Origin: Rosa chinensis | Taxonomy: Eukaryota; Streptophyta; Magnoliopsida; Rosales; Rosaceae | Assembly (NCBI RefSeq): GCF_002994745.2 | Contig: NC_037091.1 | Location: 13,826,501-13,890,500, forward strand | Direction: 5' to 3' | DNA: 64,000 bases | In this document: positions 21,485 to 33,588 of the stretch, one piece after another | Position numbering within the stretch: the stretch's first letter is position 1 | How the letters are laid out: the number at the start of each line of letters is the position of its first letter | Notes under the pieces: model-generated | What the model saw: only the letters and a program-made list of their open reading frames with translations | What the model was told of the DNA's origin: nothing | Database searches by the model: none | Position numbers and translations under genes: made by a program

Positions 21485-24339
21485 AAACAATAATAAAATA
21501 TATTATAAATGAACAGAGATTAAAAGATTAATAACAACAAAAATTACCTTTTGTGCAACTTCTGCTAATTCTGGAACTTGTGAACCATACGTTGACCACC
21601 AATCAATGGCATCCATAGTTACAGCATTTGCCTGGGCAGCTTGTGTAGCAAAAATACGTTTTCGCTGATGAAAAATGGCATATTGTTGACGTAATAACTC
21701 TGCTTCTTCTCAATCTTCTGATATCTTATCGAATGCTTCCATGAGGCTTGTAATCACTTCTATATCTTGATTAGGGCTCTTTCGAGTGAATCCTCCGGGT
21801 GCTTTTTTACTGAGATATGCTCTATCATAAAATCTTGGCGTCAGGGCATATCCAACACAATGGATTGGGTAATTCATTTTTTGCCACCTTTGGAGCACAA
21901 TCTTTTCGACTTCTGGAAAATAATTAGAGTGCGGCCCAGAACTCATAACTTCTCTTATTTCTCCAAGCATATTGTCCATCCTTTCATAAATTTCACCCAT
22001 CTTTTGACCATCACCATCACAATATTTAATTAAAACATATATTGGCTTTGTGATATTCACTATAGCCAACACATCATCCCAAAAGTTGTCTGCCAACACA
22101 GCTTGTGTTATATTCTCCCCAAGTTTTCTTTTCTCGGGGTCTAAAGTCTTCACCCAATCTTTCCATTTTTGAAGAATTGCCGTACTTGCTAGTGCTTCTT
22201 TGCAATCAATAAGTCGCTTCAACAAGATATAATGTGATGCAAATCTAGTTTTTGCAACTTTCAATAACTCCAATTTTGAATGACTTCTGAACATGGCCAA
22301 AGCATGTGAATGGTTCAAAAAGAACTTAACAATAGCTTTTCCAATATTATAAATTTGCCGAAACCACTCAAACTCTTTTGCCAAATCTTTAAAAATAAGA
22401 TTCAAGGTATGAACAACACAGGGAGACCAAAAGATATGTTTATGTACCTTTTCAATCTCTCTCCCAGCAGATTCACAGTTTTTTGCATTGTCAGTGACTA
22501 TCCGGAGGACATTTGACGATCCCACATCTTCAATTGCGGTAAGCATAAAGTCAGCAATCACTTCACCAGTTTTTTGTATCCCAGAAAAATCTTGAGCATA
22601 AAGAAACAACGCTCCTCTACTATTTGCAGCAATAATGTTGATAAGTGGCTCATGCTTCATGTTAGACCATTCATCTGAAACAATTGAAACACCATGAGTA
22701 AACCATGTATCTTTAACAAGAGCTAATTCTTTTTCCAGACTTCGTTTACACTCATCAAGCAAAGTAGTTCTTGCTTTTTCAGAAGATGGAGCCTTATAAC
22801 CCCTGGGTCCATGATTTATAGCTAAAATCATCTCATGAAATTGAGGATTTCTTAACACATTGAACGGAATTCCATTAGCGCACAATCCTCTCATCACCTT
22901 CATATCAACACTATTTTTGTCCATAATCTTGAACATGTCATCAAGAGCACCTGCGGTGGATTTTTGCGGTTATTGCCTCAAGATTGTTGAGCTTTTCAAA
23001 GATGAAGAAACTCCTTTTTTTTTTTCAGCTTCCATAACCATTCTGCGAACCCTCTCATATTCCTCCCGATTATTAATCAATGATTGACATCGACGAATCT
23101 CTGATTTTTTTCCAGGGAGATTACCAAAAAAGTGGTAGTGAATGCGAGTATATGAACTCTTAAATTGAATATTACAATGTTTGCAGGTCCATGTCTTTGT
23201 TCCACCTGAATTTTTTCCTTGCACTCCATTGGCGATAATAACTTCATTGAGTAATGGCTTTATGTCAGAATTCATTGGAATTTCTTGAGATTCTTGAGCT
23301 TGTTCATGGCTGTTTCTACTCGATGATTGGTCTGTAGACTCTGTATTACTTGCTTGAGTTTCTTCAACAATATTATTGTCTTCATGCTCGCCGACATCAC
23401 CTTCATAATTTTCTTCAAAAATTGGTTCTTGACGGGATGGTTTTCTTTTTCCAAACGCCATTGTTGAGTTGAGCTAAAATAATAGAGGTTTTTTTTTTTT
23501 AAAGGAGAGGTTTTTTTTTTTATGCTTTGTAGTTGTACGTACTGTTTGCTGTTTGCATGTAGTATAAATAGAGTTTGTTTTCAATTTCCTTGTCAATCAA
23601 CATCTTTAGAAATCAGGATTCCTAATCTTGATCCTAAATGGCTTTTATTTTACCTAAATACCCCTTATTAATATACTATGAGAAGCACCTTACTCATGAA
23701 GGATTAACAAGTAAATTAACAAATAACATAAAACAAATAATAAAAAAAACTGATTTTATTTTTGATTATTTATTGGATAATATTGATTCTTGCATCTGAT
23801 TCTTTGCATCTCTCTTCAAAAACTCGAAGGAAACTGCCGCAGTGCCGCCGCCGCCGTCGATCTATCGGAAGCCAGAGGCAAGCAGTTCTGCAGAGGAAGC
23901 CACGGTGGCGTTTGACGATGCGGTGCAGAACTGCAGATCAGCAGAGGCAGCTTCCTTAGATCGGTGTGAGTTTCCAGATTCCGGTGAGTCGGTGACGCCA
24001 TGTTTTTGATCTGTTTTGACTATTTGAGACTTGAGTTGTGAATTTGTGATTGGAATGGGCTCTGAGTTCGATTGCCAACACCATGGTTTGACAACAGATC
24101 AAAAACACAGGGATTGGCTCTGAGTTTCCAGATTCCGGTGAGTCGGTGCGTGATCCGTATGGCTCTGAGCTCCTGCTTGATCCGTATGGAGGCCATGTTT
24201 TTGATCTGTTTGATCAGAGATTCAGAGGATGTGCGTGAGTTCGCCAACACCAGCGATCCGGATCGCGAACGCCCCGCGATTGGGTTCGTTCTATCCGGAA
24301 CACGAGTCGCCGGCACAGGCAGCGTTTCCGGTGACTTTG

Positions 24340-24488
24340 AACTTACCACAATCAAAAGCAATTACAGGTTTCAGTTTTATCTCTTCCTCCTAGAACGGAA
24401 CAGATATTAAATGGTTAATTCATCTGCAATCTGAAATATCACTAATCTTATCTTATGAATGTAACATTCAAACCATTAAATATATCAT
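24340..24488 (-). pseudogene. UTP21: 149-bp island between two hAT copies: a UTP21 exon
   Basis: The 43-bp exon 24347-24389 reads EEEIKLKPVIAFDC on the minus strand, bordered by acceptor TTCTAG and donor GTAAGT. It fits UTP21 directly after the KKLRVK exon at 29754-29819. The rest is intron plus the inner TATCATCC target duplication (24481-24488) of the right hAT. This shows that the two hATs occupy two adjacent introns. Confidence 0.85.
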
Positions 24489-24513
24489 CCCAAAGTCACC
24501 GGAAACGCTACCT

Positions 24514-25371
24514 GTGCCGGCGACTCGCGTTCTGGATCGAACGAACCCAATCGCGGGGCGTTCGCGATCCGGATCGCTGGTGTTGGCGAACTCACGCACA
24601 TCCTCTGAATCTCTGATCAAACAGATCAAAAACATGGCCTCCATACGGATCAAGCAGGAGCTCAGAGCCATACGGATCACTCACCGACTCACCGGAATCT
24701 GGAAACTCAGAGCCAATCCCTGTGTTTTTGATCTGTTGTCGAACCATGGTGTTGGCAATCGAACTCAGAGCCCATTCCAATCACAAATTCACAACTCAAG
24801 TCTCAAACAGTCAAAACAGATCAAAAACATGGCGTCACCGACTCACCGGAATCTGGAAACTCACACCAATCTAAGGAAGCCGCCTCTGCTGATCTGCAGT
24901 TCTGCACCGCATCGTCAAACGCCACTGTGGCTTCCTCTGCAGGACTGCTTGCCTCTGGCTTCTGATAGATCGACGGCGGCGGCGGCACTGCGGCAGTTTC
25001 CTTCGAGTTTTTGAAGAGAGATGCAAAGAATCAGATGCAAGAATCAATATTATCCAATAAAGAATCAAAAATAAAATCAGTTTTTTTTATTATTTGTTTC
25101 ATGTTATGTGTTAATTTACTTGTTAATCCTTTATGAGTAAGGTGCTTCTCATAGTATATTAATAAGGGGTATTTAGGTAAAATAAAAGCCATTTAGGATC
25201 AAGATTAGGAATCCTGATTTCTAAAGATGTTGATTGACAAGGAAATTGAAAACAAACTCTATTTATACTACATGCAAACAGCAAACAGTACGTACAACTA
25301 CAAAGCATAAAAAAAAAACCTCTCCTTTAAAAATAAAAAAAAAACCTCTATTATTTTAGCTCAACTCAACA
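24514..25371 (+). other. hAT 5' subterminal and leader region
   Basis: This is GC-richer than its surroundings and contains direct repeats of about 30 bp, as in hAT subterminal regions that bind transposase. A 166-codon frame (24514-25014) is open, but its counterpart on the opposite strand and in the other copy is just as open, so I treat it as non-coding. It is followed by an AT-rich promoter-like stretch just before the transposase ATG. Confidence 0.5.
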
Positions 25372-27342
25372 ATGGCGTTTGGAAAAAGAAAACCATCCCG
25401 TCAAGAACCAATTTTTGAAGAAAATTATGAAGGTGATGTCGGCGAGCATGAAGACAATAATATTGTTGAAGAAACTCAAGCAAGTAATACAGAGTCTACA
25501 GACCAATCATCGAGTAGAAACAGCCACGAACAAGCTCAAGAATCTCAAGAAATTCCAATGAATTCTGACATAAAGCCATTACTCAATGAAGTTATTATCG
25601 CCAGTGGAGCGCAAGGAAAAAATTCAGGTGGAACAAAGACATGGACCTGCAAACATTGTAATATTCAATTTAAGAGTTCATATACTCGCATTCACTACCA
25701 CTTTTTTGGTAATCTCGCTGGAAAAAAATCAAAGATTCGTCGATGTCAATCATTGATTAATAATCGGGAGGAATATGAGAGGGTTCGCAGAATGGTTATG
25801 AAAGCTGAAAAAAAAAGGAGTTTCTTCATCTTTGAAAAGCTCAACAATCTTGAGGCAACAACCGCAAAAATCCACCGCAGGTGCTCTTGATGACATGTTC
25901 AAGATTATGGACAAAAATAGTGTTGATATGAAGGTGATGAGAGGATTGTGCGCTAATGGAATTCCGTTCAATGTGTTAAGAAATCCTCAATTTCATGAGA
26001 TGATTTCAGTTATAAATCATGGACCCAGGGGTTATAAGGCTCCATCTTCTGAAAAAGCAAGAACTACTTTGCTTGATAAGTGTAAACGAAGTCTGGAAAA
26101 AGAATTAGCTCCTGTTAAAGATACATGGTTTACTCACGGTGTTTCAATTGTTTCAGATGAATGGTCTAACATGAAGCATGAGCCACTTATCAACATTATT
26201 GCTGCAAATAGTAGAGGAGCGTTGTTTCTTTATGCTCAAGATTTTTCTGGGATACAAAAAACTGGTGAAGTGATTGCTGACTTTATGCTTACTGCAATTG
26301 AAGATGTAGGATCATCAAATGTCCTCCAGATAGTCACTGACAATGCAAAAAACTGTGAATCTGCTGGGAGAGAGATTGAAAAGGTACATAAACATATCTT
26401 TTGGTCTCCCTGTGTTGTTCATACCTTGAATCTTATTTTTAAAGATTTGGCAAAAGAGTTTGAGTGGTTTCGGCAAATTTATAATATTGGAAAAGCTATT
26501 GTTAAGTTCTTTTTGAACCATTCACATGCTTTGGCCATGTTCAGAAGTCATTCAAAATTGGAGTTATTGAAAGTTGCAAAAACTAGATTTGCATCACATT
26601 ATATCTTGTTGAAGCGACTTATTGATTGCAAAGAAGCACTAGCAAGTACGGTAATTCTTCAAAAATGGAAAGATTGGGTGAAGACTTTAGACCCCGAGAA
26701 AAGAAAACTTGGGGAGAATATAACACAAGCTGTGTTGGCAGACAACTTTTGGGATGATGGGTTGGCTATAGTGAACATCACAAAGCCAATATATGTTTTA
26801 ATTAAATATTGTGATGGTGATGGTCAAAAGATGGGTGAAATTTATGAAAGGATGGACAATATGCTTGGAGAAATAAGAGAAGTTATGAGTTCTGGGCCGC
26901 ACTCTAATTATTTTCCAGAAGTCGAAAAGATTGTGCTCCAAAGGTGGCAAAAAATGAATTACCCAATCCATTGTGTTGGATATGCCCTGACGCCAAGATT
27001 TTATGATAGAGCATATCTCAGTAAAAAAGCACCCGGAGGATTCACTCGAAAGAGCCCTAATCAAGATATAGAAGTGATTACAAGCCTCATGGAAGCATTC
27101 GATAAGATATCAGAAGATCGAGAAGAAGCAGAGTTATTACGTCAACAATATGCCATTTTTCATCAGCGAAAAGGTATTTTTGCTACACAAGCTGCCCAGA
27201 CAGATGCTGTAACTATGGATGCCATTGATTGGTGGTCAACGTATGGTTCACAAGTTCCAGAATTAGCAGAAGTTGCACAAAAGGTAATTTTTTGTTGTTA
27301 TTAATCTTTTAATCTCTGTTCATTTATAATATATTTTATTAT

Positions 27343-27389
<47 letters not shown>

Positions 27390-28315
27390 GGTTGCCGTAG
27401 GTTTTATTATTGTTATATATATATATTAAGGTTGCCGTAGGTTGAAAATGATTGATTATTGTTTTTTTTTTTTTTTTTTTTGTCAAACGTTGCTGTAGGT
27501 TGAATCTTGAATGTATAGATATAGGATTTTTTTTTTTTTTGTTAAACTTTTCCGTATGTTGAATGATTGATTATTGCTATAGGATTTTTTTTTATTAAAC
27601 TTTATTGTAGGTTGAATGATTGAAGTCCAATTAATTGTCGTAATTATTGTGTTATAATTAACATATATTTCATTCTCTGCACTTAATGCCTTAATTGCAT
27701 CCATGCTTGTTACACAGCTTATTAAAACCTTTATCCATATTCTCTAGCATATTTATTCACTGAGTTATCAATGTATTTTTTATATAGCAATATCTTGTAA
27801 CTTGCTATCTTTTTCTTTTACCAAGTATATTAATTAGTTTAATTACTAACTTGATATATGTATGTTTTGTTTCACACGATTTCACAAATAAACAGGTACT
27901 AGCTCAACCAGTATCAAGTACATATGCTGAAAGGAATTGGAGTACGTATTCATACATTCACAATGTCAAGAGAAATAGGCTGAATGCTGAAAGAGCTGAT
28001 AAATTAGTTTTTATTCATTCCAATATTCGTCTGCTTTCACGTTTCTCCGAAGGTTACAATAATGGAACTTATAAGAGATGGGACATTAATCCTGAATCAA
28101 CGGAAGTAGATGATTCACCAATGAGATTGGAGGACTTGCGATGGAGAATGTTAGACAGAGACTATGTTGATGAGGAAGAATCATCGCGTACCAAGAGTAC
28201 TTCAAACAGACCTGTTCCACCCATTCTCAATGCACAACCGATTCGGCCAGGAACACATCAAACTGATATATCTAGATTTGCAAAAGCAAGAGACTCAAGC
28301 GGCACTTCGAAATAA
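25372..28315 (+). pseudogene. hAT transposase, right copy, with one frameshift
   Basis: Exon 1 is 25372-27283 and exon 2 is 27896-28315, with GT/AG borders. Domains: BED-type zinc finger (TWTCKHCNIQF, about residues 80-120), DUF659-like region (HGVSIVSDEWSNMKHEPLIN), the hAT core with IVTDNAKNCESAGREIEKVH, and C-terminal dimerisation (YAERNWSTYSYIHNVKRNR) ending ARDSSGTSK. Within AAAAAAAAA at about 25808-25816 the frame shifts, so the first frame ends at 25890 and the second runs from about 25832. The left copy has two more A and no shift. Otherwise it is open; a sequencing error in the A-run would make it intact. Confidence 0.88.
27346..27427. repeat. (TA)n microsatellites in the right hAT intron
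   Basis: Two AT runs separated by AAGGTTGCCGTAGGTT. They are counterparts of 21404-21484 in the left copy. Confidence 0.9.
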
Positions 28316-28653
28316 GAACTTAGACAGGCGTGATGGCCAAGCCTCCCACTGGGTTCCAGCCATCAAAAAAAAAAAAATTACTTTAAGCATTATTTTTCTT
28401 TGTTGGATTGAAAAACCCAATTAATTTTTTAGTAGTAGTGACAATTTATTTTTATTTTATAATTTTTCTTGAGATTTTTATTTATGGTATGGTTATCTCT
28501 TTATTATTTTTTATAATTTTATTTATCATAAGTAATTTATTTTAATTAAAATTAGCTAATATATCCTAGCGTACCGCGTACCCTGAAGACTAGCGTACCG
28601 CGTACCCGTACTGCGTTCCCGTACCGCAGCGTTCCGCGTTTCGTTTGACTTTG

Positions 28654-29034
28654 TATCATCCAATGCATATACCAAAGAAAGTTTAGTCATAATTCGCAGT
28701 CATGCATTCCACACTTGGAATAGAACTTGACTAAATACCATGTTTATCAGATCATAACCAGAAACAGAGGGGGAGGGGGGAACTATGTATGTTTCTAGAA
28801 AATGGACTAGTATACTCTGTGGCAAAAAAAGATTTAAACAATCATGTCACTTACAAAGAATACATGTCAACAGTATGAACTGACAACGGTAAAACACTTC
28901 AGAAAGATGCAAAAACATAAGAGAAAAGAGGAAGGGGAGGCAGGGAATCAAATTCATAACTTAAAGAACTACCCACATCCAACCCAAATCCCTAGTCCAG
29001 GTAACTTTGTTTTTTATTAGAAAGAAATAGCTCA

Positions 29035-29078
<44 letters not shown>

Positions 29079-29753
29079 AGAACAGTGGAAAAGAAGCTTA
29101 GAAGCCACAACTGAGAAACACTGGGCAAAATGTCAAAAATAGAAACAACCAAAGCCCAGAACATCCGAGGCATTAGATAAAGTTGCATTCTAGTTTAAAA
29201 ATTGTTAGAAAAGCAGTTCTCCCTGCAGTCATAAGAAAATGAAGCTGAAGTCCAGAATTGAGTCCTCCCCCAGACTATCCTCTCCAAACCCTCCCGCCCT
29301 CCTTCGTTTCTTTCCATCCAAATGACTGCATACCAAGTCCATGAAGCATATAATTATAAGAATGAATCCTTTCCTTGGGAAAAAGTGAAGTGAAAAACGA
29401 AACACAGACAATGCTGATCTATGCTTAAGCTTATCAATTTAAAATTCAATTTGAATGAGATTGTATTTACATGCGCATTGCATAAAACAAAATTTTAATT
29501 TCAGACAAATGATTATACAACATGAACAGGAGTCAAACCAAATAGCTGAATTACAAGGTACAGTCAGAGAAAAGACTTTAAAAACAAATTTCATTTTTAC
29601 AAGAAAAAAACAAGAAATTTTAAACCAATTTAGGTGCTTTTATTGAGTTCAGTGCATGCATCATATGATTTGTCATACTACAATAATAACAATTAAAGAA
29701 CAGAATAAAGATAAATAATACAAATTTAATTTAATAATAGGTCTCAGTCATAC
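28654..29753. other. UTP21 intron remainder
   Basis: No exon is recognised. It starts with the outer TATCATCC target duplication of the right hAT and contains a GA microsatellite at 29039-29073. It lies between the right hAT and the KKLRVK exon. Confidence 0.6.
29039..29073. repeat. (GA)n microsatellite
   Basis: A 35-bp GA run in the UTP21 intron remainder. Confidence 0.95.
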
Positions 29754-30623
29754 CTTCACCCTGAGTTTCTTAGCTCGTTTTGTTATATGACGTTGAGAAA
29801 ACTCTCGACTTTGTTGATCCTAATCACAAAAAGTAACTAGATAAGAATAATGTATTGAATTTCAACACTTAGGAAATGCTCTCCAAACAATAGCAACAAA
29901 TTGACCTTCGCATTATGGGTGCTCCACGTAGCGACCTGTAAATGTCCATATAAAGAAGTTACGTCCGTCCAAGGTTTCCAACAGAACAAATGCAAATGAC
30001 TCCCTAAAATTTCCAAAATTCCATCTACATAATAGCAGATCTATAATAAGAAGTCACAGAGTGACAATATAGGCCATTGGTTCTCACACCACTATCTCCA
30101 CTATACCGGATTACAATCACTGCCAAAGTCGATAGCAACACAATGATCTTCTCAAGCGTTTACTCTAAATTGATTTCAAAACAAACAACACATCAGTCAC
30201 CCTCATATAATATGTCATCTACTGTTGGTTAGCTTGAGAATGCAACGATTTAGCGCAAGGAGATTAATTTAGTCACAGTCCTCCCTATCCAAACACACTC
30301 ACAGAAAAGGAGTTGCTAGCCAACCTGATGAGATCGCTTAAAAACAGCTATATCAGTCCCATATGCAGCGAATGTGTAGTCCCGGTACGAAGCAAGAGCT
30401 CGAATCTTCTTCAGCAATTGCGGACCTTCAGAAATGAAAGCAAAAAGAGTTCACATAACCACACAAACTTGATCAAAACACCCTAAAACCACAGCAAAAC
30501 GCAGTCAAGTTTCATCTAACAACACAAAAAAGTATTCTCCTTTGTTATAAAGCTTGAAAATTTAGAAACTCGAAAACCAAAACAAGAGAAAGGGACTCAC
30601 CAACGAGGACCAGAGTGGGCTTT
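29754..30623 (-). pseudogene. UTP21: UTP21 pseudogene, 5'-proximal exons
   Basis: Exon 30601-30623 encodes KPTLVLV after the chromovirus break. Exon 30325-30425 encodes GPQLLKKIRALASYRDYTF and continues to FKRSHQ. Exon 29861-29935 encodes VATWSTHNAKVNLLLLFGEH and FLSVE, then runs into unrelated sequence. Exon 29754-29819 encodes DQQSREFSQRHITKRAKKLR and VK, which in UTP21 lies several hundred residues later. The part between SVE and DQQ, most of the first propeller, is gone, with the break inside an exon on one side and in an intron on the other. Confidence 0.88.
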
Positions 30624-30871
30624 TGTTAGGATTGAAGCCCTAACTTCTGCGATTCAGGAAAAGTAAGTAGAAATAGCTAATAACGTCAACATGACTGACA
30701 CGTGTCACTCGGACACAGGTGACCATCATCACGTGAAGCAACAATACTCCTCAACGATAAAACGATGCGTTTAAACAGTAAATGAAATAAACAAATAACA
30801 AGAAAGACTATTCCTAGTCAACACCAGACTTTAGTAGAGGAAGACTATCATTTTAGTAGACTATCATAACA
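30624..30871 (-). repeat. 3' LTR of the chromovirus (internally deleted)
   Basis: 248 bp. Compared with the 5' LTR it lacks about 76 bp after AAGTAGAAAT. Only about three substitutions are seen in the rest (for example CTCGGACAC against CTTGGACAC), so the insertion is fairly recent. Confidence 0.93.
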
Positions 30872-30883
30872 ATGGACCCGCCT

Positions 30884-33533
30884 TCAAATAGAACTTGTCC
30901 TCAAGTTCTGTGGTTCTGCCTGTGAAGGTGGCTGATGGGATGCTTGATCAGCATTCACACTGGTGCGTGTCCCCAAGGATGAGTCACAGATCAAAGTGGG
31001 GTACCTGAGAAGCATTTCCTCTGCATCCTCCCATGTAGCTTCCTCAGGGGAGGTTCCTTGCCACTGTATGAGCCATTGAGTGGCAACTGCTCCCTTTTTC
31101 TTGTAAATTCTGCGTTGCAAGATGGCAGCGGGTTCCCATTTAGGATTCTCAGGGTCAAAGATGTGGGGCAGTTGTGCAGCAACAACAGCAGCTTGGCCAA
31201 TTTTTTTCTTCAGCAATGCAACGTGAAAAACATTATGGATTTTGGCAGTTGATGGTAGCCTGAGTTTGTAGGCCACTTTCCCAACTCTTTCCAATATCTC
31301 AAACGGGCCATAATACTTCTGGGAGAGCTTGTGAAAGGCACTCTTATCCATGGAGTTTTGCCTGTAAGGTTGCAGTTTGAGGTAGACAAAGTCTCCCACA
31401 CAAAACTCTCTCTCAGTGTGCTTCCTGTCATAGAAGGTTTTCATCCTGGATTGAGCTAGCTGCAGATTCCTTTTGAGAGTAGCCAGTAGCACATCTCTAT
31501 CCTTGAGTTGTTGATCCACTTGAGCTACTGCAGTTGAGCCTGGCAAATAAGGAGTGATCGATGGAGGGGGGGTACCCATATAAAGCTTGGAAGGGAGTCA
31601 TTTGAATGGCTGAGTGATGAGCTGAATTGTACCACCATTCAGCCCAAGGTAAAATTTGAACCCAATTATGGGGCTTCTCCCCCACCACACACCTCAAATA
31701 TTGCTCCAATGTTCTATTTAGGTTCTCAGTTTGGCCATCAGTTTGGGGATGATATGCTGATGATTTGTCCAACTTGGTTCCCTGCAGCTCAAAGAAAGAT
31801 TTCCAGAAAAGACTTAAGAAAACTGGATCTCTATCCGAAATAATATGCTTTGGCATCCCGTGAAGTCGGAATATTTCTTGCACAAACAACTTGGCCACAG
31901 AAGCTACTGTATATAGATGTGCTGCTAATGGCAAGAAATGAGCAAATTTTGTCAACCTGTCAATCACAACCCAAATCACACTTTTACCTTCTGAAATGGG
32001 AAGTCCATCAATGAAGTCCATGGAGATTTCGGACCAAGCCATATCTAGGATCGAGTTAGGTTGAAGTAAACCCGGAGGTTTCACTGTTTCATAGTGATGT
32101 ATTTGACAAGTATGACAAGCTGCAATGAATTGTTTGATGTCTGTTAGCATCCCTGGCCATGCAAACGTCCTGTTGATCCTCTTGTACGTCCTAGCCCTAC
32201 TTGCATGGCCCCCCATAACTCCATCATGAAATTCACTGATAATTTTCAGTCTCCATTGTTCACCTTTTGGCACATAAATTCTGTCCTTATAGTATAACTG
32301 AGAATTGTGCCAACTGTAATGCTTCACAGCTCCTGCATCTTGTTTAAGTTTCACAATAATTTTGGAAGCTTCATCATCTCTGGTGCATGCCAATTGCATA
32401 TCCAAAACATACTGATGGATGGGTTGAGAGATTCCAGTGAGAACAGACAGTTCTAATTTCCTTGAGAGAGCATCGGGTGCTGCATTGTTTTTACCTGCCT
32501 TGTACTATATTGAGTAATCATAACCCATCAATTTGAGCAGCCACTTCTGTTGTGATGGTGTGGTGATCCTTTGCTTCAGAAAATGCTCAATTGTCCTGTG
32601 ATCGGTATAAATTTTGAAGTGTTGGCCTAACAAATATGGTCTCCAATGCTGCACTGCAAATACCACAGCTAACAATTCCTTGTCATAAACTGACAAAGTT
32701 GAATGCCTTGGTCCTAGGGCTTTGCTCAAATAAGCAATTGGATGTCCTTCTTGGGCTAAGACAGCTCCAATACCTTTGTCTGATGCATCACACTCCACCA
32801 CAAATTCCTTAGTAAAATCTGGGATGGCTAGGACTGGAGTGGATACCAATGCTTTTTTCAATAGTTCAAAGGCAGCTTCCGATTCAAGGCTCCACTTGAA
32901 CCCATCTTTTTTTAGCATATCTGTCAGTGGCTTAGCAATTCCTCCAAAATGTTTGACATACCTTCTGTAATATCCTACTAGGCCAAGAAAACCTCTCAAA
33001 CCATTCAGAGTTTGTGGTTTTGACCAATTCTTGATACATTCAATTTTAGTGGGATCCACAGCCACTCCCTTGGAACTTATAACATGTCCCAAATACTCAA
33101 CCTGTTCTACCCCAAAAGAGCACTTGCTTTCCTTCACCTTCAAAGAATTTTGCTGAAGCCTTTCAAAAACTGCTTGTAGGTGACTCAAGTGTTCTTCCAG
33201 TGTAGAGCTATAGATCAGAATGTCATCAAAGAATACCATAACAAACTTCCTCAAGTAATCTCTCAAAATATCATTCATGACAGATTGAAAAGTAGACGGA
33301 GCATTGGTCAGGCCAAAAGGCATCACCAAGAACTCATAATGGCCTGAATGTGTTCTGAATGCAGTTTTATGAATATCTCTTTCAGACATCCTGATTTGAT
33401 GGTAACCAGACCTCAAATCCAATTTGGTATAAATGGTTGCCCCATGCACCTCATGTATCAACTCATCAACAACAGGGATTGGGTATTTATCTTTAATTGT
33501 AGCTGAATTCAAAGATCTATAGTCCACACACAT
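30884..33533 (-). pseudogene. Chromovirus RT, RNase H, integrase and chromodomain region
   Basis: Reverse transcriptase at 33533 downward shows KYPIPVVDELIHEVHG and the catalytic FFDDILIY. RNase H shows VVECDASDKGIGAVLAQEG. Integrase shows HTCQIHHYE (zinc-binding half), IDRLTKFAHFLPL and the DDE-type core through SAYHPQTDGQTENLNR. The chromodomain at about 31000-31100 reads TQWLIQWQG and ATWEDAEEML. Breaks: a stop near 32505 between RNase H and integrase, and a frameshift in a seven-G run near 31565 before the integrase C-terminus. Upstream the frame is interrupted by the PIF-like insert. Confidence 0.9.
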
Positions 33534-33588
33534 CCTCCATGTTCCATCTTTTTTCTTGACGAGTAGTACAGGAGAGGAGAAGGGAGAG

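Larger units (their letters stand above)
14959..23461 (-). pseudogene. hAT transposase, left copy, with nonsense changes
   Basis: The gene starts at 23461 (MAFGKRKPSRQEPIFEENYE). It has a BED-type zinc finger (TWTCKHCNIQFKSSYTRIHY), the DUF659/hAT core from 22936 to 21710 (IVSDEWSNMKHEPLINIIAA), then a final exon at 14959 to about 15379 with the dimerisation segment SSAERNWSTYSYIHNVKRNR. Two in-frame stops are seen relative to the right copy: after STILRQ at 22970, and after KISED near 21710. The A-run near 23011-23021 is 11 long, which keeps frame, against 9 in the right copy. The last intron contains CACTA B, inserted about 12 bp before the acceptor. Confidence 0.85.
14662..24339 (-). mobile_element. 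hAT element, left copy (split by CACTA B)
   Basis: The ends are inverted: CAAAGTCAC at 14662 and GTGACTTTG at 24339, with similarity extending a few bases inward. Without CACTA B (15391-20943) it is about 4.1 kb and nearly identical to the right copy in opposite orientation. It carries a minus-strand transposase gene. No 8-bp target duplication is present: the left flank is GTCCAGCA and the right flank is AACTTACC. The right end lies 7 bp inside the intron after the 43-bp UTP21 exon. The missing duplication and missing neighbouring exons suggest a deletion at the 14662 side. Confidence 0.88.
24489..28653 (+). mobile_element. hAT element, right copy (complete, 4165 bp)
   Basis: The ends are CAAAGTCACCGGAAACG at 24489 and the near-inverse at 28653 (GTTTCG...GACTTTG). 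A perfect 8-bp target duplication TATCATCC lies at 24481-24488 and 28654-28661. It contains a GC-richer 5' region with repeated phrases (ACTCACCGGAATCTGG at about 24685 and 24841), the transposase gene, and a 3' subterminal part with GTACCGCGTACC repeats. It sits in the UTP21 intron upstream of the 43-bp exon, opposite in orientation to the left copy. Confidence 0.95.

Noticed and set aside
24020..25014. Arginine-rich open frames on both strands near the hAT 5' ends
   Set aside because: They are open on both strands and in both copies because the region is GC-richer and repetitive; no protein similarity.
14662..28653. Single giant foldback element instead of two hAT copies
   Set aside because: The spacer contains a real UTP21 exon, and the right arm alone is flanked by a perfect 8-bp duplication.
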